Part shown: piece after piece, positions 23,895 to 34,707 of the stretch
Layout of the letters: every line of letters begins with the position of its first letter
Position numbering within the stretch: the stretch's first letter is position 1
DNA from: Ceraceosorus guamensis
Lineage: Eukaryota > Basidiomycota > Exobasidiomycetes > Ceraceosorales > Ceraceosoraceae
Reading direction: 5' to 3'
Length of the DNA: 64,000 bases
Assembly (NCBI RefSeq): GCF_003144195.1
Contig: NW_020289996.1
Span: 311,419 to 375,418, forward strand
Program-made: the position numbers and the translations under genes
Notes under the pieces: model-generated
Database searches by the model: none
The model's input: only the letters and a program-made list of their open reading frames with translations
What the model was told of the DNA's origin: nothing

Positions 23895-26458
23895 TTAGAA
23901 AGGCGTGGTTGTATCGTTTGCCCTGGCCAAACGGATCATTCGTCGGACGGCAGAGGCGCATTCTTCCACGATGGCGTCTTGACTGCCAGTGTGCTTCTCA
24001 TGCTCGACCAGCTGTTTGACCAGCTCTTCGACCTGCCTGGTGACAATTTCTTTCGCCTTTTCTCTCTCCTCTTGCAGTCTTGTCAAAGTCGTATCGAGAC
24101 TCTGTCGTTCGCTTTCGCGACCTAACCAAGCCTGCTTGGCCTCGTCGAATGTGTCGGTCATCTTCTTGGCCTGTGCCGCATTGTCAGCGATCTGGTCTTT
24201 CAACTGCTTTCTCAAACCTCCAAGCTCCTTCTCCCACGTCTCTCGCATCGTCTTCCAAGCGCTCGTCAAGGCTTCATAGCTTGCCTCGGTCTTCTGTTTG
24301 CGTCGTCTCTCTTCCCCCAGCTCCGCTTCCACCTCTCTCACCCGCGAACCCCATTCTCTGCTCGCTTTACCAAGCTCCTTGGCCTCCTTCTCAGCTTTCC
24401 GAGCTCTCTCTAGCGCTTCCGATGCTTGCCGGTCTTTGCGAGTGAGCATGCTTCCTGAATTTTCGTTCTCCGCTCGTGATCTATTCAGAGCAGCCTTTGT
24501 TTCGTCCCAAGACCGCTGCGTCGCAGCCTGAGATTTTTGCGAAGCCCTCAATTGGACCTTGGTCTCCTCCAGCGCGCTGCGCGCAGCGGCAAGCTCGCTT
24601 GTAAGCTGTTGGATGACTTTGCCAGACGAACCTCCTGCTGCCGTACCTCCGACGATGCCGTTTGAACTCTGTGCGCTATCGGTGGATGCGCCGTTGGTGC
24701 TTGCCAAGCGCCGATTCTCGGATGCTATTGTTGGAGCTAAAAATCCTTCTCCCAGGGCCAGATTGCTAGGTCCGGCTTCCTTCACAGCAGCTAGTCCCAG
24801 TTGATTAGCACCGCCTGCAGGGACAACTGCAGGATCCATCTTTGTCGCAGTTCCACTATCTCGGCGCCGACGACGGCCAACGCTCGAGATGCTGCCGGCC
24901 GGACTTGCACTGCGGACGCCTTCCCGATCCGACGTGACGCCATCTCGATCGGAAGCACCGCTCACGACTCTTAGCCTGCTATACGCAGAGGGAGGCGTTC
25001 CCATACCCACGCCTGACCCCTGCGCACCTTTGTATTTCGATGGCGCAGCCCATGACGAAGAAGCACCAGATTGCAGGCCTGCTTTCTGCTCCAGCGTGGC
25101 AATGACGCCCTTTTGCTGCCTGATGATGTGTTTCATCTCCTGCACCTGAGCCCGCAAAGCTCCTAATCAGGGATTGACGAGATGCGCGTTGATTGCAGCA
25201 TCAGCGTTTGCTCGGCGTGTGCGGGCATGAGTGACATACCTCTGTCTGCGCTGGCATCTCCATGACTTGCGCTCCCACTGGCAACGCTGGTCTCGCTCGT
25301 GGTGCTCAAGCGACTCGAAGGTCGATTTGTCTGTAAAGGTGCGCTTCGCGGGCCGCTCAAACAGGTCTCATCATCTCCCTTGGATGACGTTTCGTCTCTT
25401 GGAAAGGCAACGGCGCCCGCGCTCCCTGGGACTGCAATAGATCGGGCCGACGTCGTTTTGGCGCTATGAAGAGGCTCTGCTGGCTCTTCAGGTGGCTGGT
25501 CGGGAGGTGCTGGCAAGTTGCCTTGTATCCGAAGGTCATCCAAAATCTGCGCACGGGAAAGGCGTGCTCAAATGAATTGCGAGTACGGGGACGCCTGGCG
25601 TGCAACGCACCTCTAGCACGGCTAAGCTTTGCGACCAAGCCAAGGCAGGCGTTTCGGAAATTTTCCCTTGGACGCCTTGTGAGCAGTGATCCGCAGCGTG
25701 CACTAGTCTGCAGCGCGTTTATCGGGATTGACCAGACCAGTAGAATCGCGTCAGTGCCACGCGTCTGATAAATGAGATGCGGACCGAATCCGCTTCTCAT
25801 CTCGGCTGCTGTTACATGACAACTCTCCTCCGTGTGGGCTTCCGATCCGCACTCACGTTGTGCCGTCCGACATCGGCATAGCTAGCCACGCTCTGTTTTT
25901 TGTAGCGAGAGCGCAGAGCTCCTTAGCCTCGGCGGCGCTAACACCCAAAGGCTTGGGGAGCAACACTGCCTTGCCAGCCCTGAGGGCAGTGGCAGCCTGA
26001 TCGCCTCTTTGACTCTGATTGGACGTTGCGACCAGGACAGCATCAATTTCAGACAAGGCCAGCATTTCGGTGATGGTCGAGTGGCTCGAGGGCGCTGAGG
26101 TCGAAGGGGGAAAGTTGGAATGTAGGAATGAAGTCATTAGGACTTTTGAGGCGGCCTGGACTGCGAGAACTTTGTGGGCTAGTTGGCTGCGACGTGGACG
26201 AGTGGGTGAGTATATGCGCAACTGTCGAGCGGAGGAGCTTCGCATCGCATTATTTTAGACTCTGGTGCAAATCTGCTGGGGAGACATCTCTCCCCTTGTG
26301 CCTTCGTTTGCAGAAACTGCGAAGGGCGCCATTTTTATGGGGTCCTCCTCAACTCACCTGCGTGAACTGCTGCCAACCGCCGATTCGCGCTCCCTGATCT
26401 CCGCTATGAAGCGGGTAGCTAACGGTCCAGTACCAATGATACCCCACCGACTGAGCAT
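23895..26458 (-). CDS. Apparent fusion: gutted Gfo/Idh/MocA oxidoreductase plus long coiled coil
   Basis: Five exons can be joined in one frame: 26358-26458, 25857-26186, 25611-25707, 25240-25546 and 23895-25162, about 700 residues. Residues 1-143 look like the NAD(P)-binding half of a Gfo/Idh/MocA enzyme: RWGIIGTGPLATRFIAEI (GxGxxA-type), EIDAVLVAT, ALRAGKAVLLPKPLG, where enzymes have EKP. The next exon reads like the last helix of dihydrodiol-dehydrogenase-type members (GKISETPALAWSQSLAVLEI, then LDDLRIQ). The roughly 200-residue substrate domain normally between them is missing; only 149 bases of intron lie there. A Ser/Pro-rich linker and about 420 residues follow, ending in long Glu/Lys/Arg/Gln-rich coiled coils (ASEALERARKAEKEAKELGK and on). 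The coiled-coil exons have no Met before MKHIIRQQ, which favours one transcript. A decayed enzyme gene next to a separate coiled-coil gene is the alternative. Confidence 0.6.
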
Positions 26459-27609
26459 GAAGGCGTCAAAGTGTCAGTTTCAGAAGTGTCGTAGTCACGA
26501 GGCCAGTTAGGAATGGTCGGGACGCTGTCTAAAGGAGTCATGCGCGTGAATGCAGCCAAGGCAGAATGTGCTCAGTCAGGAGACTCACAAAGGATTTTCG
26601 CCGTTGGTTTGGGGCCCATTGCTGCCATTGCCAACGATGCCACTAGCTCGTCGCCGCAGGGGCGAGGTGGGTAGAATCGCCATGCCGAACAGTATGACCC
26701 CTTGGAGTCCACCTTGGTGCAGGGTGGCCCACCAGACTGCCTCCCACTTGGTGTTGCACCTTTCTATGTGTCAACCTTCAGCCAGCGATTTGGCGCTTGG
26801 ACGGCTCCGACAGACGCAGAAGTGAGTGTGAGAGGATGTTCCGCTTGTCTGAGTCCACGAGCCCTTGCAGTCTGGTCGCCGAACCCTGTTGTACGATCAA
26901 GCGCTCGTCCAGAAGGTGACGTAGATGCACGTCACTTGGCGGACAAGGGTTTGGACAGCAATTTGAGGTTACGCTGCGGGTGAAGACTGGCCGCGCAGTC
27001 TTGCGCAAGACGATGTTGTCTATTGCCAGCACGCTTTGCCGATTCTTCAGCAGGTGTGTGGGTGCTTGCGTGGAAGCGACTCCTCGGATGGGATGGTGGT
27101 GCTGCGTCTAAGACGTCCCGAAGGTTCCACGCGAAATATAGCTGGACGTCTTTGCTTGCTGCTTGTTGAGATCGTCACACAGGAATTGCTGGCTTTTGAA
27201 GAGCTCATTTGGTGGTGATTGACTATGCCGATTGCGGGATTGCTGGGGTATAGATGCGGGTAAGTGAGCGGTGGGCGGTCGTCACGACACTCACGACTGC
27301 AACCGACACACGGCTCGCGCCCGCAACACCACGCGCCACAAAAAAGCATCACGAGCTTAGCTCTAACGCAACCGCGGGACTGAAAGCGCTCGGGCCACGC
27401 GGGCTGCAGAGGCATGCATCATCTTCCAAAGAAGGGTCCCACGTACCCGGCCCTCGGACCTTCATCCCTGCTCGCGAGCACGTACACGCGCGCTCGTGCG
27501 CTGCCATCGCCTTCTTACCTCTTGACTTTGATCCCCAATCGCTTTGCCTCTATCACAGCGCTGGACCGCCCTGACATCGCACCAGCCGTGCTCGCACTCA
27601 CGGTGCAAA
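26459..27609. other. Unassigned 1.15 kb between fusion gene and IND1
   Basis: Holds the divergent promoters of the fusion gene (minus) and IND1 (plus). One plus-strand stretch, about 26655-26820, reads RHAEQYDPLESTLVQGG, then PLGVAPFYVSTF and stops being open after a donor-like GTGAGT at 26821. It looks somewhat protein-like but was not recognised, and no flanking exons were found; it may be a gene relic. The rest shows no coding sign. Confidence 0.35.
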
Positions 27610-28945
27610 ATGCCCCACGCCACGATCACGCCGTGTAGGCCACGCCTCGGGCAGCTGCTACGAGCAACAGCCCCACAGGCGAGGTGCGATGTATGCTCTC
27701 GTGGCAAACCATTCGTTCACAAGGTTCTTGAACCATCACAACTACCCAGCAATATCGCCAAGCTGACGTCTTCAAGCCGCGCGCGAGGCCATGACAATCC
27801 TCTAGGTCTACCATCTTCCAACGCGCCACCGAGCATGCCGCGCAGATCCGGACCCCCGACTAAAAGGCGTCCAGCATTCGTAGGGTCCACGCTGGTCATT
27901 GCTTCGGGAAAAGGTGGGGTTGGCAAATCCACAGTTGCTGTCAGCACCGCACTCAGTCTCGCCAAGCTAAGCCCGGGCAGTACAGGTTTGGGACGGAGCT
28001 TGCGCGTAGGCCTGCTCGACTTGGACATCTTTGGGCCGAGTGTTCCAAAGCTCATGGGGCTCGACAAAGCTGGCGAGCCAAGACTGAGCAAGAGTGAGTG
28101 ACGAGCAACGCAAAAGGCGATCCTGCGCATGCCATGATCAAGCGAGCTCACCCTCGACTACCTGCAACAATGAAGATGGTCAGCTCGTGCCATTGACCAA
28201 TCACGGGATCCCCACAATGTCCATGGGCTACCTTTTGCCACCTTCGCCGGACACGGGCTCAGCATCAGATGCACCCATCGTATGGAGAGGTCTAATGGTA
28301 CAAAAGGCCACACAACAGCTGCTCTTCGATGTAGACTGGAGGGGAGAGCAAGGCGGACCTGAAGCTGAGGAAGGCGCAGGCGGTGGCTCGGGGCTCGATG
28401 TGCTCGTCATAGACACTCCTCCTGGCACCGGAGATGTCTTGCTCAGCCTTACTCAGCTAATGATCATTGACTCTGTGGTGATTGTGAGCACGCCGCAAGA
28501 CGTTGCACTCATAGATGCACGAAGAGGGGTGCGGATGTTCGAGAAGTGCGGCGTACAAGTGAGTCGCGGGTTCAGAAAGGGGCGCTCGCTGGACTGTTGG
28601 ACGCTGACGAAACGCATCCTTCTTGTTACCAAGGTTACTGGAATGGCATTGAACATGTCACATTTGGAAACCGGGATGGCAAGCGCTGCTCCCCTCGAAG
28701 TGTTTGGATCCTCCGCGTCTTTCGACAAGCTCGCACAGGAGCTCCAAGTACCCGTTCTTGGCAGAATACCCATCGAGTCCAGCATCGCATCGGGTGGTGA
28801 TAGAGGCCAGCCTGGAGTGCTGCAAAACCCTTCTCCCTCGGTCGAATCACACGCAGCTGCTCCTTCAGCGCCGCGCGTCTTTGCTACGATGGCGGAAGCC
28901 GTTTGGAGAGACATCCAACGAAAGCGCAGCCTGGGCGGCGGTTGA
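27610..28945 (+). CDS. IND1: IND1/NUBPL: Mrp-type ATPase for complex I Fe-S assembly
   Basis: Mitochondrial P-loop ATPase expected to deliver Fe-S clusters to respiratory complex I. Exons 27610-28093, 28176-28558 and 28634-28945 give 392 residues (introns 82 and 75 bases). The first 90 residues are basic and Ser/Pro-rich, consistent with a presequence. Deviant Walker A is [11 protein letters not shown] (about residues 98-108). It is followed by [17 protein letters not shown], the [17 protein letters not shown] segment, [31 protein letters not shown] and [20 protein letters not shown]. Near the C-ter the family normally has NMSxxxCPxC; here the sequence is [20 protein letters not shown], so both cluster-binding cysteines are absent. 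Other C-terminal motifs ([10 protein letters not shown]) remain. The splice before VTGMALNMS is clean. Identity as IND1 is good; cluster-binding ability is doubtful. Confidence 0.85.
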
Positions 28946-29058
28946 AACCACCCGCTGCAGAACGGCTTCCCCACCAAATATGATGCTTCAGGGACCTTTT
29001 GTCTTGGAGAACCGGGGGACGTACGCCGAGGAGCAGCTCGGGAAGTGCACGAGGCGCA

Positions 29059-30001
29059 TCAGGAGACAGCGGATCGGCCGGTCTGGCGCTCCTTTTTCCG
29101 TACCTGGCGTCTCAGCTGCCTCTTTTCCTCGTCGTCCTCCCGCTTCCTCTTCTGCGCGCCTTCTTTTTCCACCTCGGCGTCTGTGGGCGGCCGGACGATA
29201 CCATCTCTCGTGAGCTCGCTCAGCTCAGGTATCTCACCTCCGTCATACCTTCGCGCAAAGGCAGCTCGCAGGGCTGCGTACTTTCTGTCCGGTTTGACGC
29301 GCTCTTCGAGCACCTTCTGGAAGATTAGGGCCGAGGCAGCTTTGATGGGATCTTCGGCGTTGGATCTGGGAAGCTCTACGCCGCTGGGAGAGTACTTTTT
29401 GCCCCCCGCGTGATTCGCATAGCGTCGCGCGCGAGTCAAGCCCATCTGCACAATGGGTCACTACGCTCGGTCAGAGTGCTGTGGTGGATGCAACCTGTCG
29501 CTCAAACTTTTGGGCGACGCTTACCTGGATGTATTTGCGCGCCATGTCGCCTGTGCAAGCAAGAGGTGTTGCGATGGCCAATTTGAGCGATTCTTTGCGA
29601 CGCTTGTACGAGTGTACACGCCGCACACTGCACTCACACCCTACAAAGTCATCCTCTCCCTTGTACTTTTCAAACATGTTCAAGAGATCTTTTGAGCTCC
29701 TTTTAGCTGTCTCTTCGTCCTTGAAAGCCCAGAGCGGTAGGAGCTCGGATTTGTACGGCTCGATCTGAAGAACACCCTGCTCGCCACGCGCTGGTCTGTA
29801 TAGCCATGGATTCTTGCGAACGTCGATTCGGGACCATGGAAGATCCGGAAGACGAGATAGCGGGAACGAGGTCGCGCTTGCCTTTGAAGTTGTGGTAGCA
29901 GAAGAATCGCTCGCTGTCGGGATCTTGCTTGCAGAGGCTTCTTGCACTGTGGTCGGGGCCGCTGTCTGAAGCTTGGCAGAGCGTCGACTTTGAGCCGGCA
30001 T
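29059..30001 (-). CDS. DUF4385 domain protein, function unknown
   Basis: Exons 29638-30001, 29525-29550 and 29059-29445 (introns 87 and 79 bases) give 258 residues. The middle exon is only 26 bases. The DUF4385 core is clear: RKNPWLYRPARGE, IEPYKSELLPLWAFK, YKGEDDFVG then, across two splices, CDMARKYIQMGLTRARRYAN, and HAGGKKYSP. The N-terminal 60 residues are Ser/Ala/Thr-rich and variable; the C-terminus is highly charged (KREDDEEKRQLRRQVRKKER). Members of this family occur in fungi, bacteria and phages and have no established role. The gene is convergent with IND1 (113 bases between stops) and divergent from the next membrane-protein gene. Confidence 0.85.
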
Positions 30002-30680
30002 ACTGTGCGCAACTGATGAAATGTTGCAGTGATGCTAGAGAGAGAAGGAAAGCCTGAAGATGCACTGTTGACATTCGAAGCTGTTGTTGTATGCTCTCGT
30101 CCAGAGCGGCAGTCGGCAACAAGCCGCCTCGAGTGAGTTTGATTGAACGATGGAGCTTCGCCTGAATACAGACGGAAGCATAGATTTAGAGGGCTGGAGA
30201 GCGAAGGAATGCTGGGCACCCCACAAGCGCCTCTCTCTCTAACAACAGCCTCATCAGACGAAGTATTCGAGAATCAGTATACGCATGTAGGCAAGATCAG
30301 TCACGATTTGGTGCAATCGTGAATGTCGTGAATGATCTTGATGCAAGCTGATCACTTAATTGGTCAGGCCCAAGTCAATGAAGAGTCTGAGTGGAGGCAG
30401 CCTAACGCGCACGTGATTGCATTCCCTGCCCGCGCGTGGTGCTCCGCTCCGCTCGGCCCGGTAGAAGCGTCAAAAGTCGAAGGTTGATGGATGACGAGGG
30501 GTGAAAGCGTGAACTCGCGAACCACCTTGGTGGAGCGGGCGCACATCTCACCGACCGAATGCCGGCCTCTACTTCGCTCTACCACACCACCTTCTGCAGC
30601 TCAAGAGGGAAAGCTCTGCTGTTCAATTCCATCACCTTCAGCTTCCCCACGACACACATTACGGCTGAGACCCGGCAGTC
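30002..30680. promoter_or_regulatory. Divergent promoter between DUF4385 gene and membrane-protein gene
   Basis: 679 bases between outward-facing starts. It contains the tandem word CAATCGTGAATGTCGTGAATGATC at about 30314-30335, followed by AAGTCAATGAAGAG and a GC-rich leader. No coding frame is supported. Confidence 0.45.
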
Positions 30681-32624
30681 ATGCAGACTCTGCAACCCAC
30701 CACCTCAGCTTTGCGTTCCAAAGAGCATGGCTTGCGCTCGCTCTCCTCATCCATATCTTCCTTGCCCGGCGCGCCGCTCTCCCCAAATTCGTCCACTGTT
30801 CTACTACCGCGTGATCTTTACAATGCCTCGGACTCGGCCCAAGCTCTCTACTCTCGAGCAGCGAGAGCTTTCTTGCAGCGCAGCCACGCCAGTGCTCTCT
30901 TGACCAGCCAAGCTGCTCTGGACCTGCTCAACGAAGGTACAGAGTCGCCGCGGGATGCAGAATTGACACAAGTATTGGAAAGGCTGTTGATCTTGCGATT
31001 GACAATCTTTGCCACGTTGTATGAGCCGCGCAATCCTTCTGGCGCTCCCATCCTCGAGGCATTAAAACGGCAGTCCTCCCAAGCCTCGCAACAGCTCCAA
31101 CATCGACTGGGCTTGCCTGTGGAAGACTTTCTGCTAGAGCTGTGGAAGGAGCCGCTGAAGGCATACCATCCTGATCTGATCTCGCATTGGAGCGAGCTCG
31201 ACTCTTTGGATCCTTCGCCTAGCACGCTGCGCTCACCCCTCGACCTGCCGGGGGGTTTGGTTGCTGCTGCCATCATGAGCGCGCTGCGGGTGGATGGCGC
31301 TCATACAGATAGCGAACCGAGCGCGAACTTCAACAGAGTCGTTTCGCGCAAAGAAATGGCTTCCACAAATGCGGCTTCGCTCTCGGGTCTGAAAGCAGCC
31401 AGATCGATCTGCGAATGGGTTCTGGCTGCCCACTCTGCTCCCCTGCTAGGGCATGAGCAAAGTGCTATGAGCGTCAAGGCTCTCCAAGCGAGACAGGAAC
31501 AATACGACCGCGTTCTGGAACTGTACACCCTGCATGTACTCGGAGCCAGAGCGGGAGAATGGGACTATGCTGAACAGCTTATCAGCTTGTCTGGTGGCGG
31601 AGATTCGCAGAGCAAAGAGGTGAGCCAGCTGGAAAGTGAAGCTCAGATCAGGTCGGAGATCTGGACTTGTCAGCATATATTTGCTCTCGGAGCTGACGAT
31701 GCTGCTCCGATGCCGTCTGGACGGGGACTAGGCACTGCTGCACCGGCTCTATGCGGCCAAAGACCACATAGCTTCTCGCCCGGAGCGCAGACGGATCGCG
31801 TCAGAAGCAGCGACACGAGCATACGAAGCGGAAAAGGCGCGCCGAGCTTCAGAGTCGAAGGCTGTTGCTGCTACGGGAGCTACTGCTGCCATTGCCTCTA
31901 TGCCTTCATCCGCTAGTGCGTCCTCCAGCAGAGCTCGTTCGGAGAGAGCTGCCGGCGAAGGCGAAGGCAAAAGGAGGGTGAGGCGCTTGAGTAGCTCATC
32001 TGGGGCCAGCGCGCGCTCTTCTGCTGCCGAGGCGGACGTCGAACGTCCATCAGAACGGCGACCTCAGCCACAGCGATCCGCATCGTCCCAAGACGGTGCG
32101 AGCAGGGCTGAGCAGAAAGCCGTGGCGAAGCCAACATCCTCTTCCGACTTTGCAGCTCGACGATCTTCTGTGCGAGACTATCTCGCGCGTGGTCACGAGC
32201 GGGATTCGACGTTGGATCGCTCCAGATCTCTGTCGAGCTCGCAGTCCACGAACGCTCGATCAGGCATCCTGCAGCTCTTCAACCGCTTTGCACAGATGCT
32301 AAAGACTCATCCGATGGCTGCTGTTCGATGGGTAGGTGTCATCCTGGTGGCACTGAGCATACTTCGGAACGCTGCTGCCTATGCAACTTCGCTCCGAGGC
32401 GTCGGAAGGTTGGGCACCGCGAGAAGAATTGCAGGCAGCACGACCGAACCACAATCAGGAGGCGGCGGAAATAGCAGACCTGGACTGGTTCGATTGGCCG
32501 CTGCTAAGCTTTGGGATACCATGCGCATGTGAGTAACACTGTTCGCATCCGGCTGAGATTAGCGCTTCCAGCTGAAACACATCCCGGCACTGATCACAGG
32601 GGCACACAAGTCACGTATTTGTAG
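30681..32624 (+). CDS. Protein of unknown function with helical repeats and a C-terminal membrane span
   Basis: Not firmly recognised. Exons 30681-31619, 31732-32528 and 32600-32624 give 586 residues. The first intron (31620-31731) is needed because the frame breaks there. The join gives KEALLHRLYAAKDHIASR with continuing helix. The last intron (32529-32599, 71 bases) replaces an immediate stop with a nine-codon exon ending in TAG at 32624. The N-terminal half has TPR-like helix pairs (ALYSRAARAFLQRSHASALL, ERLLILRLTIFATLYE, RVLELYTLHVLGARAGEWDY). An Ala/Arg/Glu-rich helix and a Ser-rich linker follow, then one hydrophobic segment (AVRWVGVILVALSILRNAAA) about 60 residues before the end. The layout resembles a membrane-anchored adaptor such as a Pex26-type peroxin, but that is a guess from architecture only. 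Confidence 0.65.
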
Positions 32625-33274
32625 GCTTCAAACATATACGATCACTCAATGATCTTGTGAACTTGCATTCTTCTTGCATCAAGGCCATATCTCCGCTTGT
32701 GCACGATCAACAGGCTGTGCATACAGATGCCTCGATTGAACAACAACGTAAGTTCACAGTATTTGCGTCTCTCGACTCGTCAATAATCCATTTTGCCACG
32801 GTGAGCTGTGACGGCTGCTCTGATGTCAGCGAGAGCCGTCCGTCCCTGGTTGAAATATTATGTTGGTAGCTCGTGGTGCCAGTCGAGAGTTGCGATCGTG
32901 AGTGAGGTGCCGACTCACGATGAAGCTAGGGCCTGCTCCCCGCGCCCGCACCCGAGCGGGTTCCCCCTGCGTGCGGCGCGCGCGTGTGTGGAGGAGCCAC
33001 GCTCTGCTGTATAACGAGCGTATGGGCCCTTAGACTTGCCTGCATGTTGGACCGGTACGGCGTGTTGCTGCGCGCTTATCGCTTGCTTGACACACACGCT
33101 CACGACTCGACTCACCATCACGCATCGTCGAGTAACTCTGCCTTGACCCTCTTTGGGCGCATTACACTCGTTTGAACGAGCAATACTGGCCTCATTCCAT
33201 GTCTCACTAAGCCTGGTGCACAAGCCGCTCCATCCAAACTCCGCGTAGGACATACTCTGGCCTCCTTTCCCATC
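32625..33274. promoter_or_regulatory. Intergenic stretch and ATG27 promoter
   Basis: 650 bases between the membrane-protein gene and ATG27, both on the plus strand. Open frames on the minus strand here overlap the ATG27 start and have no family match. No regulatory site was identified. Confidence 0.4.
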
Positions 33275-34524
33275 ATGCGATCGCTCTGCTTCACCATTCC
33301 ACTCCTGCTCGCTTCTGCCGCGCTCATCTCGACTGTCCAACGCATCGAAGCTCAACTCTTGACAACTCTTGATACCAGATCGGACGGTCACTTCAACTGT
33401 CACTTGTCCCTCTCAGATGCATCTGGCCAGTCGAACAAGTACGATCTGACCCTCTTGCCCTCGCCCATTCAAATCGTTAGCGAGACCGCCACACCTCCAT
33501 CCACCACGCTTACAGAAATAGCTCTGAGTCTATGCCATTCTCTACCTGACCATTTGAGCGACAGATGGAGAAGGAGCTCTGCTGAAAATCATTGTGGACC
33601 AGACACAAGGGTCTGCACCAAAGTCTCCAACGTGCTAGATGGAAATCTGAGAGTGACCAACATTCTGTCTAGCGCAGGATCGGTCGGAGGAGCGGGAGAG
33701 GTGGAGTGGAGCGCACAGCTGGGACACGAGCTCAGTATCGGTAGCGGTAAAGATGTGGAGAGGAGCGTGATGCTGTCTCTAGCAGGTCAGATGTATGCGG
33801 GCATCAAGCAACACACTCACATTGAGTTCTTTTGCGATCCCGACGCTGAATCGGTAAGTCGATATCCGCGCATGAGCTTGTCTGTCACGCCCTCCAACTT
33901 ACAGCCGTCCTACGCACCATTTCTTGTTTTATCTGTAGGAGAGTAAGCCAACTCTCAAATTTCTCGACATTCAAGCTGGTAACCTCTCGCTCGCCTGGCA
34001 CACCCCTTTTGCATGCGCTCATCGAGCGCTTCCGGATCCCTTGCCAACTCCGCCGGACGAAGACAAGGGGCCGCAAGCACCTTCAGACACGGACCCTGCA
34101 TCAGATGAAGAGACAGAAGACGGATCGAAAGGCGGCTGGGGCTGGTTCACGTGGATCGTCGTTCTGGCTCTTCTCGGTGCGGTGGGCTGGCTTGCCGTTG
34201 GAACTTGGCACAACTACAATCAGGTGAGTTGTATCAGTGAGACCTGCGTTAGGCTGGATCGCCTGCTTATGACCGCAACCGCTCGCGTCGTGATCGTTCA
34301 GTACGGCGTTGTGCGTTTGCCCGGAGCCGCCACCGACCTGGCTCGAGAGGCGCCGTACCTGGTGAGTGTGCTCGATGTGCAGCGTCTCCTGCTACCTCAT
34401 TCGATACTGATCTAGCAAACAACCCCTGCAGGCAAGAGAGTTCGCTCGACACGTTGCTGCTACGCTCTCAAATCTTGGTTTGGGAAATCGCAACAGCGGG
34501 CGTGGAGGATACGAACCTGTATGA
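33275..34524 (+). CDS. ATG27: ATG27: type I membrane protein for autophagy
   Basis: In yeast, Atg27 cycles between Golgi, vacuole and pre-autophagosomal structure and helps Atg9 trafficking. Exons 33275-33853, 33939-34223, 34302-34361 and 34432-34524 give 338 residues. A signal peptide starts at the ATG (MRSLCFTIPLLLASAALI, cleavage near IEAQ). The lumenal part is a mannose-6-phosphate-receptor-like domain with paired cysteines (HFNC, SLCHSL, HCGPDTRVC, EFFCDPD, PFACAH) and repeated short beta segments (VMLSLAGQMY, LKFLDIQAGNLSLAW). An acidic Pro-rich stretch precedes one membrane span (WFTWIVVLALLGAVGWLAVG). The cytosolic tail reads YGVVRLPGAATDL and ends GGYEPV, close to the family's tyrosine-based sorting tail. 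Introns are 85, 78 and 70 bases. Confidence 0.88.
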
Positions 34525-34707
34525 ACGACCACTCTCTGCAGACACAGGCCAGTGCCACTCCTTCATCATTTGTAACAATATCAGATAGGCTTTCACTCGC
34601 GCGCACTCTATCAAGGTCCTTTGCGTGTGCTCATGATACATCAGATTCCGAGGAGTAAACCCAGCATTATGGGTGGCAAAGGCTGCAGGTCATAGGACGA
34701 GCATAAA

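Noticed and set aside
32915-33403. 162-codon minus-strand frame
   Set aside because: It overlaps the ATG27 start and signal peptide and has no recognisable family.
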